Assembly: GCF_003049725.1 (NCBI RefSeq) | Contig: NZ_QAGM01000005.1 | Coordinates: 110,613-174,612 of the forward strand | Direction: 5' to 3' | DNA: 64,000 nucleotides | From: Oceanimonas marisflavi | Lineage (GTDB): Bacteria; Pseudomonadota; Gammaproteobacteria; Enterobacterales; Aeromonadaceae | Shown: piece after piece, positions 37,409 through 48,833 of the stretch | Layout of the letters: each line of letters begins with the position of its first letter | How positions within the stretch are numbered: the stretch's first letter is position 1 | Made by a program: the position numbers and the translations under genes | Notes under the pieces: model-generated | Databases searched by the model: none | Told to the model about the DNA's origin: nothing | Seen by the model: the letters and a program-made list of their open reading frames with translations, nothing else

Positions 37409-37838
37409 GGCCGCTACCCTGGCACTGGGCGATGCCCTGGCAAACAGCAGTGATAACGCCTGTGTAATTTTTCTGCACGGAGCCCTGGGGGCCGGAAAAA
37501 CCACTTTCAGCAGGGGCGTAATTCAGGCCCTGGGTCATAAGGGCAAGGTGAAAAGCCCCACCTACACCCTGGTGGAGCCCTATCAGTGCGGTGAGCGCGC
37601 CATCTATCATTTTGACCTTTACCGGCTGGCCGATCCGGAAGAGCTCGAGTATATGGGCATTCGCGATTATTTCACCGGCAACAGCCTGTGTCTGGTGGAA
37701 TGGCCGGAAAAGGGGCAAGGCATGTTGCCGGCTCCCGATCTGGACATTACCCTCAGTTACGATGGCGAGGCCAGAAAGGTGCTGCTTGAAGCTCATACCA
37801 GCACTGGTCGCCATATGCTGAAGGCGGTGCAAGCATGA
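37365..37838 (+). CDS. tsaE: tRNA t6A biosynthesis ATPase TsaE
   Basis: A 157-residue P-loop ATPase that works with TsaB and TsaD to make N6-threonylcarbamoyladenosine at tRNA position 37. The Walker A motif is [13 protein letters not shown]. The family signatures [12 protein letters not shown] and [17 protein letters not shown] follow, then LVEWPEKG. It starts inside the 3' end of nnr (44-base overlap). A second ATG two codons downstream is an alternative start. Its stop overlaps the amiB start by four bases, which suggests coupled translation. Confidence 0.96.
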   Translation: MNMTTTSLTLTLADEAATLALGDALANSSDNACVIFLHGALGAGKTTFSRGVIQALGHKGKVKSPTYTLVEPYQCGERAIYHFDLYRLADPEELEYMGIRDYFTGNSLCLVEWPEKGQGMLPAPDLDITLSYDGEARKVLLEAHTSTGRHMLKAVQA

Positions 37839-39151
37839 GAGTCCTGCTGACCCTTGTCTGTTTACTGTGCTCCCTCAGTGCCTGGGCCAATCAGCTGGAA
37901 GGCATTCGTATCTGGCCCTCGCCTGACAATACCCGCATTGTGCTCGACATGCAGGCATCACCCCGTTTCGATCATTTTATGCTGAATGACCCCCACCGCC
38001 TGGTGGTGGATCTGGAGCAGACTCAAAACCGGTTCAACTTTTCCACCATAAAAAACAGCAGTGAGCTGATCACCCGCATTCGCAGCAGCAAGCCCTCTCG
38101 TGCCGGCAGCTACCGGCTGGTATTTGAACTCAAGGCCTCGGTGAAACCCGTGGTATTTCCGCTGGCGCCGGCCGGGGAGTACGGCCACCGCCTGGTGATC
38201 GATCTGCCCTACCAGGATCAGAGCCGCAAGCCAGCGCCTTCGGTACGCAAGCTGGCGCCGGCGGGACTGCGGGAGCTGGTCATTGCCGTGGATGCCGGTC
38301 ATGGCGGGGAAGACCCGGGGGCGATAGGCCCGAAAAAGAACCGGGAAAAGCACGTCACCCTGGCCATTTCCCGCCGGCTTGCAGATCTTATCAACAAGGA
38401 GCCGGGCATGCGTGCCGTGCTGACCCGCAGCGGTGATTATTACGTCAACCTTAACCAGCGCTCGGAAATTGCCCGCAAGGCCAGGGCCGATCTTCTGCTG
38501 TCCATTCATGCCGACAGCGTGGCCAATCAGGGCCCGCGCGGTGCCTCTGTATGGCTGCTGTCATCCAACCGGGCCAACCGGGAAATGGCCGGCTGGCTGG
38601 AAAAGCAGGAGCGTCAGTCGGAGTTGCTGGGAGGAGTGGGCGAGGTGATTTCCCAGACAGATGGCAACCCCTATCTCACCCGTACCTTTCTCGACCTGTC
38701 CATGGACAAGTCCCGGGCCGACAGTTACGCCATCAGCGAGCATATTCTGGCGGAAATGGCCAAGGTGGTGCGGCTGCACAAACGCAAGCCCGAGCACGCC
38801 AGCCTGGCGGTGCTGAAATCTCCCGATATTCCTTCGCTGCTGATTGAAGCGGGTTTTATCTCCAACCCCCATGAAGAGCAGCTGTTGCTGACCTCGTCCC
38901 ATCAGCAAAAAATTGCTCAGGCGCTGCTGAATGGCATCAAGTCCTATTACCGCCAGAACCCGCCCAATGGCACCATGATGGCGGCCAAGGTGGCCCCTGG
39001 TTCGTCCATTCGTCACACGGTAAAAAGCGGTGAAAGTCTGTCGGTGATCGCCCGTCGTTATGGAATCACCGTCAGCCGCATCAAGGGCCACAACGACCTG
39101 CAGTCAGACGTGGTACGGGTGGGGCAGGTACTGAATATTCCGGGAAGCTGA
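37835..39151 (+). CDS. amiB: N-acetylmuramoyl-L-alanine amidase AmiB with C-terminal LysM
   Basis: A 438-residue periplasmic peptidoglycan amidase that splits septal wall during daughter-cell separation. It has a signal peptide ([16 protein letters not shown]), an AMIN domain (about 25-125), and an Amidase_3 catalytic domain (about 148-370) with zinc-binding [14 protein letters not shown], a second His in SIHADSV and catalytic Glu in [13 protein letters not shown]-terminal LysM repeat ([17 protein letters not shown]) ends the protein. It overlaps tsaE by four bases and is followed by mutL one base after its stop. Confidence 0.95.
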   Translation: MRVLLTLVCLLCSLSAWANQLEGIRIWPSPDNTRIVLDMQASPRFDHFMLNDPHRLVVDLEQTQNRFNFSTIKNSSELITRIRSSKPSRAGSYRLVFELKASVKPVVFPLAPAGEYGHRLVIDLPYQDQSRKPAPSVRKLAPAGLRELVIAVDAGHGGEDPGAIGPKKNREKHVTLAISRRLADLINKEPGMRAVLTRSGDYYVNLNQRSEIARKARADLLLSIHADSVANQGPRGASVWLLSSNRANREMAGWLEKQERQSELLGGVGEVISQTDGNPYLTRTFLDLSMDKSRADSYAISEHILAEMAKVVRLHKRKPEHASLAVLKSPDIPSLLIEAGFISNPHEEQLLLTSSHQQKIAQALLNGIKSYYRQNPPNGTMMAAKVAPGSSIRHTVKSGESLSVIARRYGITVSRIKGHNDLQSDVVRVGQVLNIPGS

Positions 39152-39152
39152 T

Positions 39153-40946
39153 ATGGCCATACAGATACTGCCAGCCCGTCTGGCCAACCAGATCGCCGCC
39201 GGCGAAGTGGTGGAGCGGCCTGCGTCCGTGGTCAAGGAGCTGGTGGAAAACAGCCTGGACGCCGGTGCCACCCGCATTGAGGTGGACATTGAAAAAGGCG
39301 GCGCCAAGCTGATCCGCATTCGCGACAATGGCGGCGGTATCGGCAAGGATGAACTGACCCTGGCACTGTCCCGTCATGCCACCTCCAAGGTCAGCACTCT
39401 GGCGGATCTGGAAGCCATTCTCAGCCTCGGGTTTCGCGGTGAGGCGCTGGCGTCCATCAGTTCGGTGTCCCGGCTGCTGCTGACTTCCCGGCCGGCGGAA
39501 CAGGAGCAGGCCTGGCAGGCGGTGGCCGAAGGCCGGGACATGGCAGTGCAGCTGCAGCCGGCATCGCATCCTCAGGGCACCACGGTGGAGGTGAGCGATC
39601 TGTTCTTCAACACCCCGGCCCGGCGGCGCTTTCTGCGTACCGAAAAAACCGAATTCGGCCATATCGATGAAGTATTGCGCCGGATTGCTCTCAGCCGCTT
39701 TGATGTGAACATCACCCTGCGCCACAACGGCAAGCCGGTGCGTCAGTACCGCGCCGGCAAGCTGCCGTCCCAGCATGACAAGCGGCTGGCGGCGGTATGC
39801 GGACCGGCCTTTGTGAGCTCGGCGCTGAAATTCGACAGCGAGCATCACGGCCTGCGCTTATGGGGCTGGCTGGCGCCGCCCTCGGCGGCCCGGGCCCAGC
39901 CGGATTTGCAATATACCTATGTCAATGGCCGCATGATGCGCGACAAGCTGCTCAACCATGCGGTGCGCCAGGCCTATGGCGAGCGTCTGCCGGCCGAAGG
40001 CCATGCCGCCTTTGTGCTTTATCTTGAGCTGGACGCTCATGAAGTGGATGTCAACGTACATCCGGCCAAACACGAGGTACGTTTTCATCAGAGCCGGCTG
40101 GTACACGACTTTATCTATCAGGTGCTGCACCAGGCCCTGGCCGAAGCGGCTCTGGCGCCGCCAGCGTCGGCTGCCGAGCCGGATGCCGGCTACGAGACCG
40201 ATGACTATGATCCGCCGGCACCTGCTTCATCATCGCCCCGCTACGCGCCCGCCGGCCACGGTTACGGCCAGGCGACGGCTGCTCATGGCCGGGGCAGCGG
40301 CATCAGCCGCGGCGAGTGGCAGGCGCTTGACGGCCTGATGACCACGCTGCCCGGCAGCGTGCGCGCCGCACCGGCCGACACATCGTCGCCCGCCGAAGCA
40401 GACATCACCGGTGGGCCGCTGCTGCTGGAGCGGGCGCGTTTTCTGGTGGTGCTGTGGCAGCAACGGCTGTGGTTGTGCGACCTTCAGCAGGCCAGCGCCT
40501 GGCTGAATGGCCGGGCGCTGCTGGCGGCCTGGCAGCAGGGACTGACACCCCAGCCGCTGCTGTTGCCAATCCGGCTGTCGTTGCCGGCAGAGCAGCAAGC
40601 GCTGCTGCAAACCCATGAAGCACTGTTGCAAAAGCTGGGGCTGGAGTTGAAAACCGGTGCCGGCGACACCATTATTCTGACCCGGGTGCCACAACCGCTT
40701 CGCCATGCGGATCTGGCCCGGCTGTTTCCCGAGTTACTGATACGGCTGGAGCAGGAAGCGGCGCGCCGGCCCGATGCCCTGTGCCAGTGGCTGGCGCAGC
40801 AGGCCATTGAGAACAACGAATGGAGCTGGCAGGAGGCCACGGCACTGTGGCGGCAGCTGGTGCCTGAACTGAACGACGAGCTGCCGGACTTTATGTGTCC
40901 GGTGGATCTGGAACCGCAACTGAACAGGTGGACATATGGGGACTAA
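39153..40946 (+). CDS. mutL: DNA mismatch repair protein MutL
   Basis: A 597-residue GHKL ATPase that couples MutS mismatch recognition to downstream nicking and unwinding. The N-terminal part has [43 protein letters not shown] and [11 protein letters not shown] proline/alanine-rich linker (about 330-420) leads to the C-terminal dimerisation domain. No DQHAxxERxxxE endonuclease motif is visible, so it should rely on MutH as in E. coli. It lies between amiB and miaA and overlaps miaA by 11 bases. Confidence 0.97.
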   Translation: MAIQILPARLANQIAAGEVVERPASVVKELVENSLDAGATRIEVDIEKGGAKLIRIRDNGGGIGKDELTLALSRHATSKVSTLADLEAILSLGFRGEALASISSVSRLLLTSRPAEQEQAWQAVAEGRDMAVQLQPASHPQGTTVEVSDLFFNTPARRRFLRTEKTEFGHIDEVLRRIALSRFDVNITLRHNGKPVRQYRAGKLPSQHDKRLAAVCGPAFVSSALKFDSEHHGLRLWGWLAPPSAARAQPDLQYTYVNGRMMRDKLLNHAVRQAYGERLPAEGHAAFVLYLELDAHEVDVNVHPAKHEVRFHQSRLVHDFIYQVLHQALAEAALAPPASAAEPDAGYETDDYDPPAPASSSPRYAPAGHGYGQATAAHGRGSGISRGEWQALDGLMTTLPGSVRAAPADTSSPAEADITGGPLLLERARFLVVLWQQRLWLCDLQQASAWLNGRALLAAWQQGLTPQPLLLPIRLSLPAEQQALLQTHEALLQKLGLELKTGAGDTIILTRVPQPLRHADLARLFPELLIRLEQEAARRPDALCQWLAQQAIENNEWSWQEATALWRQLVPELNDELPDFMCPVDLEPQLNRWTYGD

Positions 40947-41877
40947 GCCCCTGGCAATATTCCTGATGGGGCCAACCGCCTCGGGCAAAACCGGTCTGGC
41001 CACGGAATTGTGCCGTCAGCTTCCCTGCGAGGTTATCAGTGTCGACTCGGCGCTGGTCTACAAAGGCATGAATATCGGCACCGCCAAGCCAACGGCCGAA
41101 GAGCAGGCCGTCACGCCACACCGGCTGATTGATCTTATCGATCCGGCCGATGCCTATTCTGCTGCCGATTTTCGCAAAGACGCCCTGGCCGCCATGGCCG
41201 AGATCACCTCTGCCGGGCGTATTCCGCTGCTGGTGGGCGGCACCATGCTCTATTTCAAGGCCTTGCTGGAAGGCTTGTCGCCCTTGCCACCGGCCGATCC
41301 GGGCATTCGCGCCGGCATTGAGCGCGAAGCCACCGAACATGGCTGGCAGGCGCTGCATGCCGAGCTGGCACGCATCGACCCGGTGTCGGCGGCACGCATT
41401 CACCCCAACGATCCCCAGCGCCTTTCCCGGGCACTGGAAGTTTTTCGGATTTCCGGTAAAACGCTCACAGAATTGACCGCAAGCAAGGGTGATCCTCTGC
41501 CTTACAAAGTGTTACAGTTTGCGATTGCGCCGGCTGAGCGCGCCGAACTGCACCTGCGCATTGCCGAGCGATTCCATCTTATGCTGGAGCAGGGGTTTGA
41601 GCAGGAAGTCCGGGCATTGTATGAACGGGGAGATCTGCACCCGGATTTGCCGTCCATTCGTTGTGTGGGCTACCGGCAAATGTGGGATTACCTGGCCGGC
41701 AATGTTGGCTATGATGAAATGGTGCAACGGGGCATAGCCGCGACCCGCCAGCTGGCCAAACGGCAGTTAACCTGGTTACGGGGCTGGTCCGGGCTGAACT
41801 GGCTTGAAACCGGCGACAAGGATGCAGGCCGGCAGCTGGTTGAACAGGTGAGACTGGCTCATCTGACAAAACAATAA
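40936..41877 (+). CDS. miaA: tRNA dimethylallyltransferase
   Basis: A 313-residue enzyme that adds the isopentenyl group to adenosine 37 of tRNAs reading codons that start with U. The P-loop is [37 protein letters not shown]-like [26 protein letters not shown] and the late [10 protein letters not shown] are all conserved. It starts within the last codons of mutL and is followed 36 bases later by hfq, the widespread mutL-miaA-hfq order. Confidence 0.97.
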   Translation: MGTKPLAIFLMGPTASGKTGLATELCRQLPCEVISVDSALVYKGMNIGTAKPTAEEQAVTPHRLIDLIDPADAYSAADFRKDALAAMAEITSAGRIPLLVGGTMLYFKALLEGLSPLPPADPGIRAGIEREATEHGWQALHAELARIDPVSAARIHPNDPQRLSRALEVFRISGKTLTELTASKGDPLPYKVLQFAIAPAERAELHLRIAERFHLMLEQGFEQEVRALYERGDLHPDLPSIRCVGYRQMWDYLAGNVGYDEMVQRGIAATRQLAKRQLTWLRGWSGLNWLETGDKDAGRQLVEQVRLAHLTKQ

Positions 41878-41913
41878 TAAGTTTCCACTATTACAAAAGA
41901 TAAGGACAATAAA

Positions 41914-42180
41914 ATGGCTAAGGGGCAATCACTGCAGGATCCGTTTCTGAATGCGCTGCGTCGCGAGCGGGTTCCCGTCTCCATTTATCTGGTGAATGGC
42001 ATCAAGCTTCAGGGCCAGATAGAGTCTTTTGACCAGTTTGTTATTCTGCTGAAAAACACCGTCAGCCAGATGGTCTACAAGCATGCCATTTCCACCGTGG
42101 TGCCGGCTCGTCCGGTGCATCATCTGACGCCTTCAAGCGGTGGTCAGGAGCAGGCCGACAGCGAGCAGGATCAGGGTTGA
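41914..42180 (+). CDS. hfq: RNA chaperone Hfq
   Basis: An 88-residue Sm-like hexameric RNA-binding protein that pairs small RNAs with messengers. It begins [20 protein letters not shown], has Sm1 [11 protein letters not shown] and Sm2 [10 protein letters not shown], and ends in a short acidic tail, shorter than the E. coli protein (102). All RNA-binding face residues appear present. A ribosome-binding AAGGA stands before the ATG. It lies between miaA and hflX. Confidence 0.98.
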   Translation: MAKGQSLQDPFLNALRRERVPVSIYLVNGIKLQGQIESFDQFVILLKNTVSQMVYKHAISTVVPARPVHHLTPSSGGQEQADSEQDQG

Positions 42181-42249
42181 GTCTGATTTTATTCGATACC
42201 AGCAGCAGTCACGCTGTATTTTCACCGGCCAGACGACGGAGGACACACC

Positions 42250-43536
42250 TTGTTTGAGCGCTATCAGGGTGGCGAGTCCGCCATTTTGGTTCATATCAAT
42301 TTTACCGACGACAGCGAGCGGGAAGACCTCGAAGAGCTGGAGCTGCTGGCGGATTCCGCCGGTGTGACTACCTGTGCCGTGGTGACCTCCAGCCGGGCTG
42401 CGCCCCAGTCCAAGTTCTTTATCGGCACCGGCAAGGTAGAAGAGCTGGCGGCCCTGGTGCAAATGCATCAGGCCGACGTGGTTATCTTCAATCACAGCCT
42501 GTCGCCGGCCCAGGAGCGTAACCTGGAGCGGGAAGTCAAATGCCGGGTGCTTGACCGCACCGGCCTTATTCTCGATATTTTCGCCCAGCGCGCCCGTACT
42601 CACGAAGGCAAGCTGCAGGTGGAACTGGCCCAGCTGCGCCATCTGTCTACCCGGCTGGTGCGGGGCTGGACCCACCTGGAGCGGCAAAAGGGCGGTATCG
42701 GCCTGCGTGGCCCGGGTGAAACCCAGCTGGAAACCGACCGCCGGCTGCTGCGCGAACGCATCAAGTACATTCAGAAGCGGCTGGAAAAGGTGTCCCGGCA
42801 GCGGGAGCAGGGACGGCGGGCACGTCAGCGTAACGAGATTCCCACCCTGTCACTGGTGGGCTATACCAACGCCGGCAAGTCGACCCTGTTCAACCGTCTT
42901 ACCGAGTCTGATGTGTATGCGGCGGATCAGCTGTTTGCGACCCTGGATCCCACGCTGCGCAAAATCGAGCTGCCCGATGCCGGTCCGGCCATTCTGGCCG
43001 ACACGGTAGGCTTTATTCGCCATCTTCCTCATGATCTGGTGGCGGCGTTCAAGGCCACCCTGCAGGAAACCCGGGACGCGGATCTGCTGCTGCATGTGGT
43101 GGACTGTGCCGATGAGCAGATGCGGGACAATATCGACGAGGTCAACTCGGTGCTCGAGCAGATTGAGGCCGACGAGATTCCGGTGCTGATGGTGTTCAAC
43201 AAGATCGATAAGCTGGACCCGCCCGAGCCCCGCATTGAGCGGGACGACGAAGGCCGCCCCCGGGCGGTATGGGTCTCGGCGCAACAAGGACTGGGTATAG
43301 ACGGTCTGCTGGATTCGCTGAATGAATTGCTGGCCGGTACCCTGGTCGAGCACCGGTTGACCCTGCCGCCGTCAGCCTCGCGCCTGCGCAGCCGGCTGTA
43401 TGCCCTTAACGGCATCGTGGCCGAGTCCTTTGGTGAGCAGGGCGAGTTTGTGGTGGATATACGTTTGCAGCAGGCCGACTGGCACCGGTTGCTCAAGCAG
43501 GAAGGCGAGCAGCTGGAACACTTTATAAGCGATTGA
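42250..43536 (+). CDS. hflX: Ribosome-associated GTPase HflX (TTG start)
   Basis: A 428-residue GTPase that splits and rescues stalled 70S ribosomes, notably after heat stress. The N-terminal HflX domain contains SPAQERNLER, GLILDIFAQRARTHEGKLQ and the GGIGLRGPGETQLETDRRL region. The G domain has GYTNAGKSTLFN, DTVGFIRHLPHDLV and NKID. The start is TTG, supported by GGAGGA six bases upstream and by the family N-terminus MFERYQ. It follows hfq by 69 bases and precedes hflK. Confidence 0.96.
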   Translation: MFERYQGGESAILVHINFTDDSEREDLEELELLADSAGVTTCAVVTSSRAAPQSKFFIGTGKVEELAALVQMHQADVVIFNHSLSPAQERNLEREVKCRVLDRTGLILDIFAQRARTHEGKLQVELAQLRHLSTRLVRGWTHLERQKGGIGLRGPGETQLETDRRLLRERIKYIQKRLEKVSRQREQGRRARQRNEIPTLSLVGYTNAGKSTLFNRLTESDVYAADQLFATLDPTLRKIELPDAGPAILADTVGFIRHLPHDLVAAFKATLQETRDADLLLHVVDCADEQMRDNIDEVNSVLEQIEADEIPVLMVFNKIDKLDPPEPRIERDDEGRPRAVWVSAQQGLGIDGLLDSLNELLAGTLVEHRLTLPPSASRLRSRLYALNGIVAESFGEQGEFVVDIRLQQADWHRLLKQEGEQLEHFISD

Positions 43537-43598
43537 TTGCCTGAATGATCAATTGCTTGATAGAGTTATTTTCATAAACCAGAAAGACGGAGATACAA

Positions 43599-44771
43599 AT
43601 GGCTTGGAATGAGCCTGGAAATGGTGGCAAAGACCGTGATCCCTGGGGGAATAACGGCAAGCATCAGGGCCCGCCGGATCTGGACAAGGTGATTCGCAAC
43701 CTGAGCGGAAAACTGGGGGGATTACTGGGTGGTCGCGGCTCCGGCAGCGGCGGCGGTGGTCTCGGCTCTTTTGGTGTGACCGTGGTGCTGGTTATCGCCC
43801 TGGCGGTGTGGGTGGTCAGCGGTTTCTATACCATTGGCGAAGCCCAACGTGGCGTGGTACTGCGTTTTGGCAAGTTTTACCAGACGGTAGAACCCGGCCT
43901 GAGCTGGAAAGCCACCTTTATCGACCGGGTGTATCCGGTGGACGTGGAAACCGTGCGCTCACTGCCGGCGTCCGGCTTTATGCTGACCCGGGACGAAAAC
44001 CTGGTGCGGGTGGAGATGGACGTACAGTACCGGGTCATTGAGCCCCGTGACTACCTGTTCAACGTGACCAATGCCGACGACAGTCTGCATCAGGCCCTCG
44101 ACAGCGCCCTGCGTTATGTGGTCGGTCACAGCACCATGGATGACGTACTCACCGTGGGTCGTGAACGGGTGCGACAGGAAACCCGCGAACTGCTGGAGCA
44201 GATCATCGAGCCCTATCAGCTGGGTCTGATGATCCTGGATCTCAACTTCCTGCCGGCCCGTCCGCCGGAAGAAGTGAAGGATGCGTTTGACGACGCCATC
44301 GCCGCCCAAGAAGACGAGCAGCGCTTTATTCGTGAAGCCGAGGCCTACGCCCGGGAAATTGAACCCAAGGCCCGTGGTCAGGCTCAGCGTCTGTTGCAGG
44401 AAGCCGAAGCCTACAAGCAGCAGGTGGCCCTGCGCGCCGAGGGTGAGGTGGCCCGTTTCCGCGAGCTGCTGCCTCAGTATGAGCTGCAGCCCGATCTGAC
44501 CCGCCAGCGTATCTATCTGGAAACGATGGAAGAGATCTACAGCAAGGTCAACAAGGTGGTGGTGGATACACCCGAGGGCAACAACAGCCTGATGTACCTG
44601 CCGCTGGACAAGCTCATGGAGCAGCAGGCCAGGCGTGAGGCCAAGGTGGATCCCAATGTGATCACCTCCGACTACCTGAACAACAACAATGCGTCTTCCG
44701 GTCAGGACAGCGGCCAGCTTCGGCCGGGCTCCGACAGAACCAGCATTCGTCCGACGTCAGGGAGAAACTAA
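43599..44771 (+). CDS. hflK: FtsH protease regulator HflK
   Basis: A 390-residue inner-membrane stomatin/prohibitin-family protein. The cytoplasmic N-terminus is Gly/Asn-rich (GGKDRDPWGNNGKHQGPP), followed by one membrane helix (about 60-78). The SPFH domain faces the periplasm (EAQRGVVLRFGKFYQTVEPG), a long charged helix follows (about 235-300), and the C-terminus is disordered. With HflC it forms the large cage around FtsH that limits proteolysis of membrane proteins. It precedes hflC by three bases. Confidence 0.96.
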   Translation: MAWNEPGNGGKDRDPWGNNGKHQGPPDLDKVIRNLSGKLGGLLGGRGSGSGGGGLGSFGVTVVLVIALAVWVVSGFYTIGEAQRGVVLRFGKFYQTVEPGLSWKATFIDRVYPVDVETVRSLPASGFMLTRDENLVRVEMDVQYRVIEPRDYLFNVTNADDSLHQALDSALRYVVGHSTMDDVLTVGRERVRQETRELLEQIIEPYQLGLMILDLNFLPARPPEEVKDAFDDAIAAQEDEQRFIREAEAYAREIEPKARGQAQRLLQEAEAYKQQVALRAEGEVARFRELLPQYELQPDLTRQRIYLETMEEIYSKVNKVVVDTPEGNNSLMYLPLDKLMEQQARREAKVDPNVITSDYLNNNNASSGQDSGQLRPGSDRTSIRPTSGRN

Positions 44772-44774
44772 ACG

Positions 44775-45662
44775 ATGAAAAGACTGTTACTCGTGGTGCT
44801 GGCCCTGCTGGTCATACTGCTGTTTTCTTCGGTATTTGTGGTGGCCGAGGGCGAGCGCGGCATCGTGCTGCAGTTCGGCAAGGTCAAGCGTGAGCAGGAC
44901 TCCGAGCTGCCGGTGGTGTATCAGCCGGGCCTGCACTTCAAGGTGCCGATGATCGATCAGGTACGCAAACTCGATGCCCGCATTCAGACCCTGGATGATC
45001 AGGTGGATCGCTTTGTGACCTCCGAGAAAAAGGACTTGATCATCGACTCCTACGTGAAATGGCGCATAGACAACTTCGCAGCCTACTATCTGGCCACCGG
45101 CGGCGGTAACCGTCTGCAGGCCGAAAGCCTGCTGCGCCGGCGCATCAACAACAGCCTGCGTTCGGAAATCGGTAGCCGCACCATTCGCGATATCGTCTCC
45201 GGCGAGCGGGGCGACGTGATGGAAAGTGCCCTCAAGGGACTGCTGGAGTCGTCGTCCGAGCTGGGTATCAAGGTGCTGGATGTACGGATCAAGCAGATCA
45301 ACCTGCCTACCGAGGTGTCCAACTCCATCTACCAGCGCATGCGTGCCGAGCGGACCGCTGTGGCCCGGGAGCACCGCTCCGAAGGTCGTGAGCAGGCCGA
45401 GATCATCAAGGCCGAGGCCGATCGCCGGGTGACCATCATGATCGCCGATGCCCAGCGCAACTCCCGTACCCTGCGTGGTGAGGGGGACGCCGAGGCGGCG
45501 AAGATCTACGCCGAGGCCTATGCCGCCGATCCGGAGTTTTTCACCTTTATCCGCAGCCTCGAAGCCTATCGCAAGAGTTTTGAGCAGGGCGGTGACATGA
45601 TGATCCTCAAACCCGACGGAGACTTCTTCCGCTATCTCAAGGATCCTGCCGGATCCAACTGA
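44775..45662 (+). CDS. hflC: FtsH protease regulator HflC
   Basis: A 295-residue partner of HflK with an N-terminal membrane anchor (LLLVVLALLVILLFSSVFVV) and a periplasmic SPFH domain (EGERGIVLQFGKVKRE; later RTIRDIVSGERGD). The coiled-coil region includes AEIIKAEADRRVTIMIADAQR, and the family C-terminus GDFFRYLKDP is present. It is co-translated with hflK. A terminator stands 20 bases after the stop, and no yjeT-like gene lies between it and purA. Confidence 0.97.
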   Translation: MKRLLLVVLALLVILLFSSVFVVAEGERGIVLQFGKVKREQDSELPVVYQPGLHFKVPMIDQVRKLDARIQTLDDQVDRFVTSEKKDLIIDSYVKWRIDNFAAYYLATGGGNRLQAESLLRRRINNSLRSEIGSRTIRDIVSGERGDVMESALKGLLESSSELGIKVLDVRIKQINLPTEVSNSIYQRMRAERTAVAREHRSEGREQAEIIKAEADRRVTIMIADAQRNSRTLRGEGDAEAAKIYAEAYAADPEFFTFIRSLEAYRKSFEQGGDMMILKPDGDFFRYLKDPAGSN

Positions 45663-45680
45663 TCACCATGCATGATAACA

Positions 45681-45704
45681 AGCCCGGGCAACCGGGCTTT
45701 TTTC
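45681..45704 (+). terminator. Rho-independent terminator after hflC
   Basis: Stem AGCCCGG / CCGGGCT with loop GCAA, followed by six T. Confidence 0.9.
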
Positions 45705-45770
45705 ATTTTGCGATAATATTTTCGGCAATCCGGCCGTCTGGCAGTTCCGGCCTTGGTCAAAATTTGTTAG

Positions 45771-47102
<1,332 letters not shown>

Positions 47103-47120
47103 TGCCTGAACGGTCCGCAT

Positions 47121-47156
47121 AAAAAACGCCGGCTCACTGAGCCGGCGTTTTTGTTT
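47121..47156 (+). terminator. Rho-independent terminator of purA
   Basis: Long stem ACGCCGGCTCA / TGAGCCGGCGT preceded by A-rich and followed by T-rich sequence. Confidence 0.93.
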
Positions 47157-47173
47157 TCGGGTAAACGATATTT

Positions 47174-47269
47174 TTCGTAGCTGCCGCTTCAGCCGGCAGG
47201 GTGTGCGCAGCACACCTTTAATCCTGTGCCGCCTGCAGATTTGCGCCGGCTAAAGCGGCGCCTACAAGG
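47174..47269. repeat. Inverted-repeat element with GTAGGC...AGCCGGC arms between purA and ispB
   Basis: The left arm (TTCGTAGCTGCCGCTTCAGC, 47174-47193) and the complement of the right arm (TTGTAGGCGCCGCTTTAGCC) are closely alike. Each arm is itself a small hairpin, and a third hairpin GTGTGC/GCACAC lies in the middle. A related element fills 50863-50935. No open frame is present. Confidence 0.7.
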
Positions 47270-47293
47270 CTCCAGGCTGAAGCACGGTAGCCA

Positions 47294-48268
47294 TCAGCTG
47301 GTGCGCTCTACCGCCATATGGGCCAGATCCACCAGGGCCGCCTTGTGGTCGGACTCCGGCAGCACATTGAGGGCGTCAATCGCTTTCTGTGCCTCTTCCC
47401 GGGCGCGCTGGCGGCTGTATTCCAGCGCCTCGGTCTCGGCCAGAATGGCCATGATCTCGTCCAGGTGATCCATGCCGGTGCGGTTGGCAATGGCATCGCG
47501 AATGCGCTCACGCTGTTCCGCTGTGCCTTTCTCCATGGCCCGCAGCAGGGGCAGGGTGGGTTTGCCTTCGGCCAGATCGTCACCCACGTTCTTGCCCATG
47601 TCGCTGGCGTCCGAGCTGTAGTCCATCACATCGTCCATCAGCTGAAAGGCGGTGCCCAGATACTTGCCGTAGTCGAGCATGGCCTGCTCGGTAGCCTCGG
47701 GCTGATGGGTCAGCACCGCCGCCAGCCGGGTGGCGGCTTCAAACAGCTTGGCGGTCTTGCAGTAGATCACCTGCATGTAGCTGGCTTCGGTGGTGTCGGG
47801 ATCGTTGCAGTTCATCAGCTGCAGCACTTCCCCTTCGGCGATGATATTGGTGGCGTCGCTCAGAATGTGCATGATGCGCATATTGTCGAGCTCGGTCATC
47901 ATCTGAAAGGCGCGGGTATAGAGGAAGTCCCCCACCAGTACGCTGGCGGCATTGCCAAACAGGGCGTTGGCGGTATCCCGGCCCCGGCGCAGATCCGACT
48001 CGTCCACCACATCGTCGTGCAGCAGGGTGGCGGTGTGAATGAATTCGATAATGGCGGCGAGTTTCCGGTGAGCTTCACCTTCGTAGCCCAGGGCCCGGGC
48101 CGCCAGCACGGTCAGCATGGGACGCATGCGCTTGCCGCCGGCGCTGACGATATAAAAACCCAGCTGGTTAATCAGGGAAACATCCGATTGCAGCCGGGTC
48201 ATGATGAGTTCGTTGACCGCTTGCATGTCCTGCTCGGTCAGTTGTTTGATCCTGTTGATATCTACCAT
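47294..48268 (-). CDS. ispB: Octaprenyl diphosphate synthase
   Basis: A 324-residue trans-polyprenyl synthase that makes the C40 side chain of quinones from farnesyl diphosphate and isopentenyl diphosphate. The first Asp-rich motif is LLHDDVVDESDLRRG and the second is QLMDDVMDYSSD; GGKRMRPML binds the allylic substrate. Length matches E. coli IspB (323). It is divergent from rplU, as in Enterobacterales. The exact chain length cannot be read from sequence by eye. Confidence 0.95.
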   Translation of the reverse strand: MVDINRIKQLTEQDMQAVNELIMTRLQSDVSLINQLGFYIVSAGGKRMRPMLTVLAARALGYEGEAHRKLAAIIEFIHTATLLHDDVVDESDLRRGRDTANALFGNAASVLVGDFLYTRAFQMMTELDNMRIMHILSDATNIIAEGEVLQLMNCNDPDTTEASYMQVIYCKTAKLFEAATRLAAVLTHQPEATEQAMLDYGKYLGTAFQLMDDVMDYSSDASDMGKNVGDDLAEGKPTLPLLRAMEKGTAEQRERIRDAIANRTGMDHLDEIMAILAETEALEYSRQRAREEAQKAIDALNVLPESDHKAALVDLAHMAVERTS

Positions 48269-48340
48269 AAAGTTATAAGCCGGACGATGCAGTGTGAATT
48301 CATTGATGATAGGATTTTACACGATTCGTCAAAGGGATAA

Positions 48341-48389
48341 ACCTGTCCGGGCAGGCACCGCCTGCAATGCGGACGGGTGTCATTTTTTT
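48341..48389 (+). terminator. Terminator-like hairpin in the ispB-rplU intergenic region
   Basis: CCTGTCCG (48342-48349) pairs with CGGACGGG, and the inner GCAGGC with GCCTGC, giving a long stem followed by TTTTTTT on the plus strand. It lies just upstream of the rplU promoter and 70 bases outside ispB. No plus-strand gene ends here, so it may insulate rplU from read-through, or it may be a repeat remnant. Confidence 0.5.
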
Positions 48390-48402
48390 GCGCTCTCTCC
48401 CC

Positions 48403-48431
48403 TTGTCTCGGGGGATCAATTTGCGTACAAT
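48403..48431 (+). promoter_or_regulatory. rplU-rpmA promoter
   Basis: TTGTCT at 48403-48408 and TACAAT at 48426-48431 are separated by an ideal 17-base spacer. The transcript would have a leader of about 65 bases before rplU. Confidence 0.75.
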
Positions 48432-48504
48432 GCGCGACCATTGTAAAACAGTTTTAGTGCACGGCCCCTCGATGGGCAAAAGTGCCATATTCGGAGTTAA
48501 AATC

Positions 48505-48816
48505 ATGTACGCGGTAATCCAAAGCGGCGGAAAACAGCACCGTGTAGCCGAAGGCCAGGTTGTTCGTCTGGAAAAGCTGGACGTAGAAACCGGCGCTGCT
48601 GTCGAGTTCGACAAAGTGCTGATGGTGGCCCAAGGTGAAGACGTTAAAGTCGGTGTTCCCTATGTAGACGGCGGCAAGGTAACTGCAGAAGTAGTTGCTC
48701 ACGGTCGTGGCAAAAAGGTCAAGATCGTCAAGTTCCGTCGTCGTAAGCACTCTCGCAAACAGCAGGGTCACCGTCAGTGGTTCACTGAAGTGAAGATCAC
48801 TGGTATCAGCGCCTAA
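48505..48816 (+). CDS. rplU: 50S ribosomal protein L21
   Basis: A 103-residue ribosomal protein, same length as E. coli L21, binding 23S rRNA. It begins [20 protein letters not shown] and has the conserved C-terminal [17 protein letters not shown] motif. The ATG at 48505 is used; the longer open frame upstream runs into the promoter. It is followed by rpmA after 17 bases. Confidence 0.98.
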   Translation: MYAVIQSGGKQHRVAEGQVVRLEKLDVETGAAVEFDKVLMVAQGEDVKVGVPYVDGGKVTAEVVAHGRGKKVKIVKFRRRKHSRKQQGHRQWFTEVKITGISA

Positions 48817-48833
48817 GAGAGGAGTTAAGTTCC

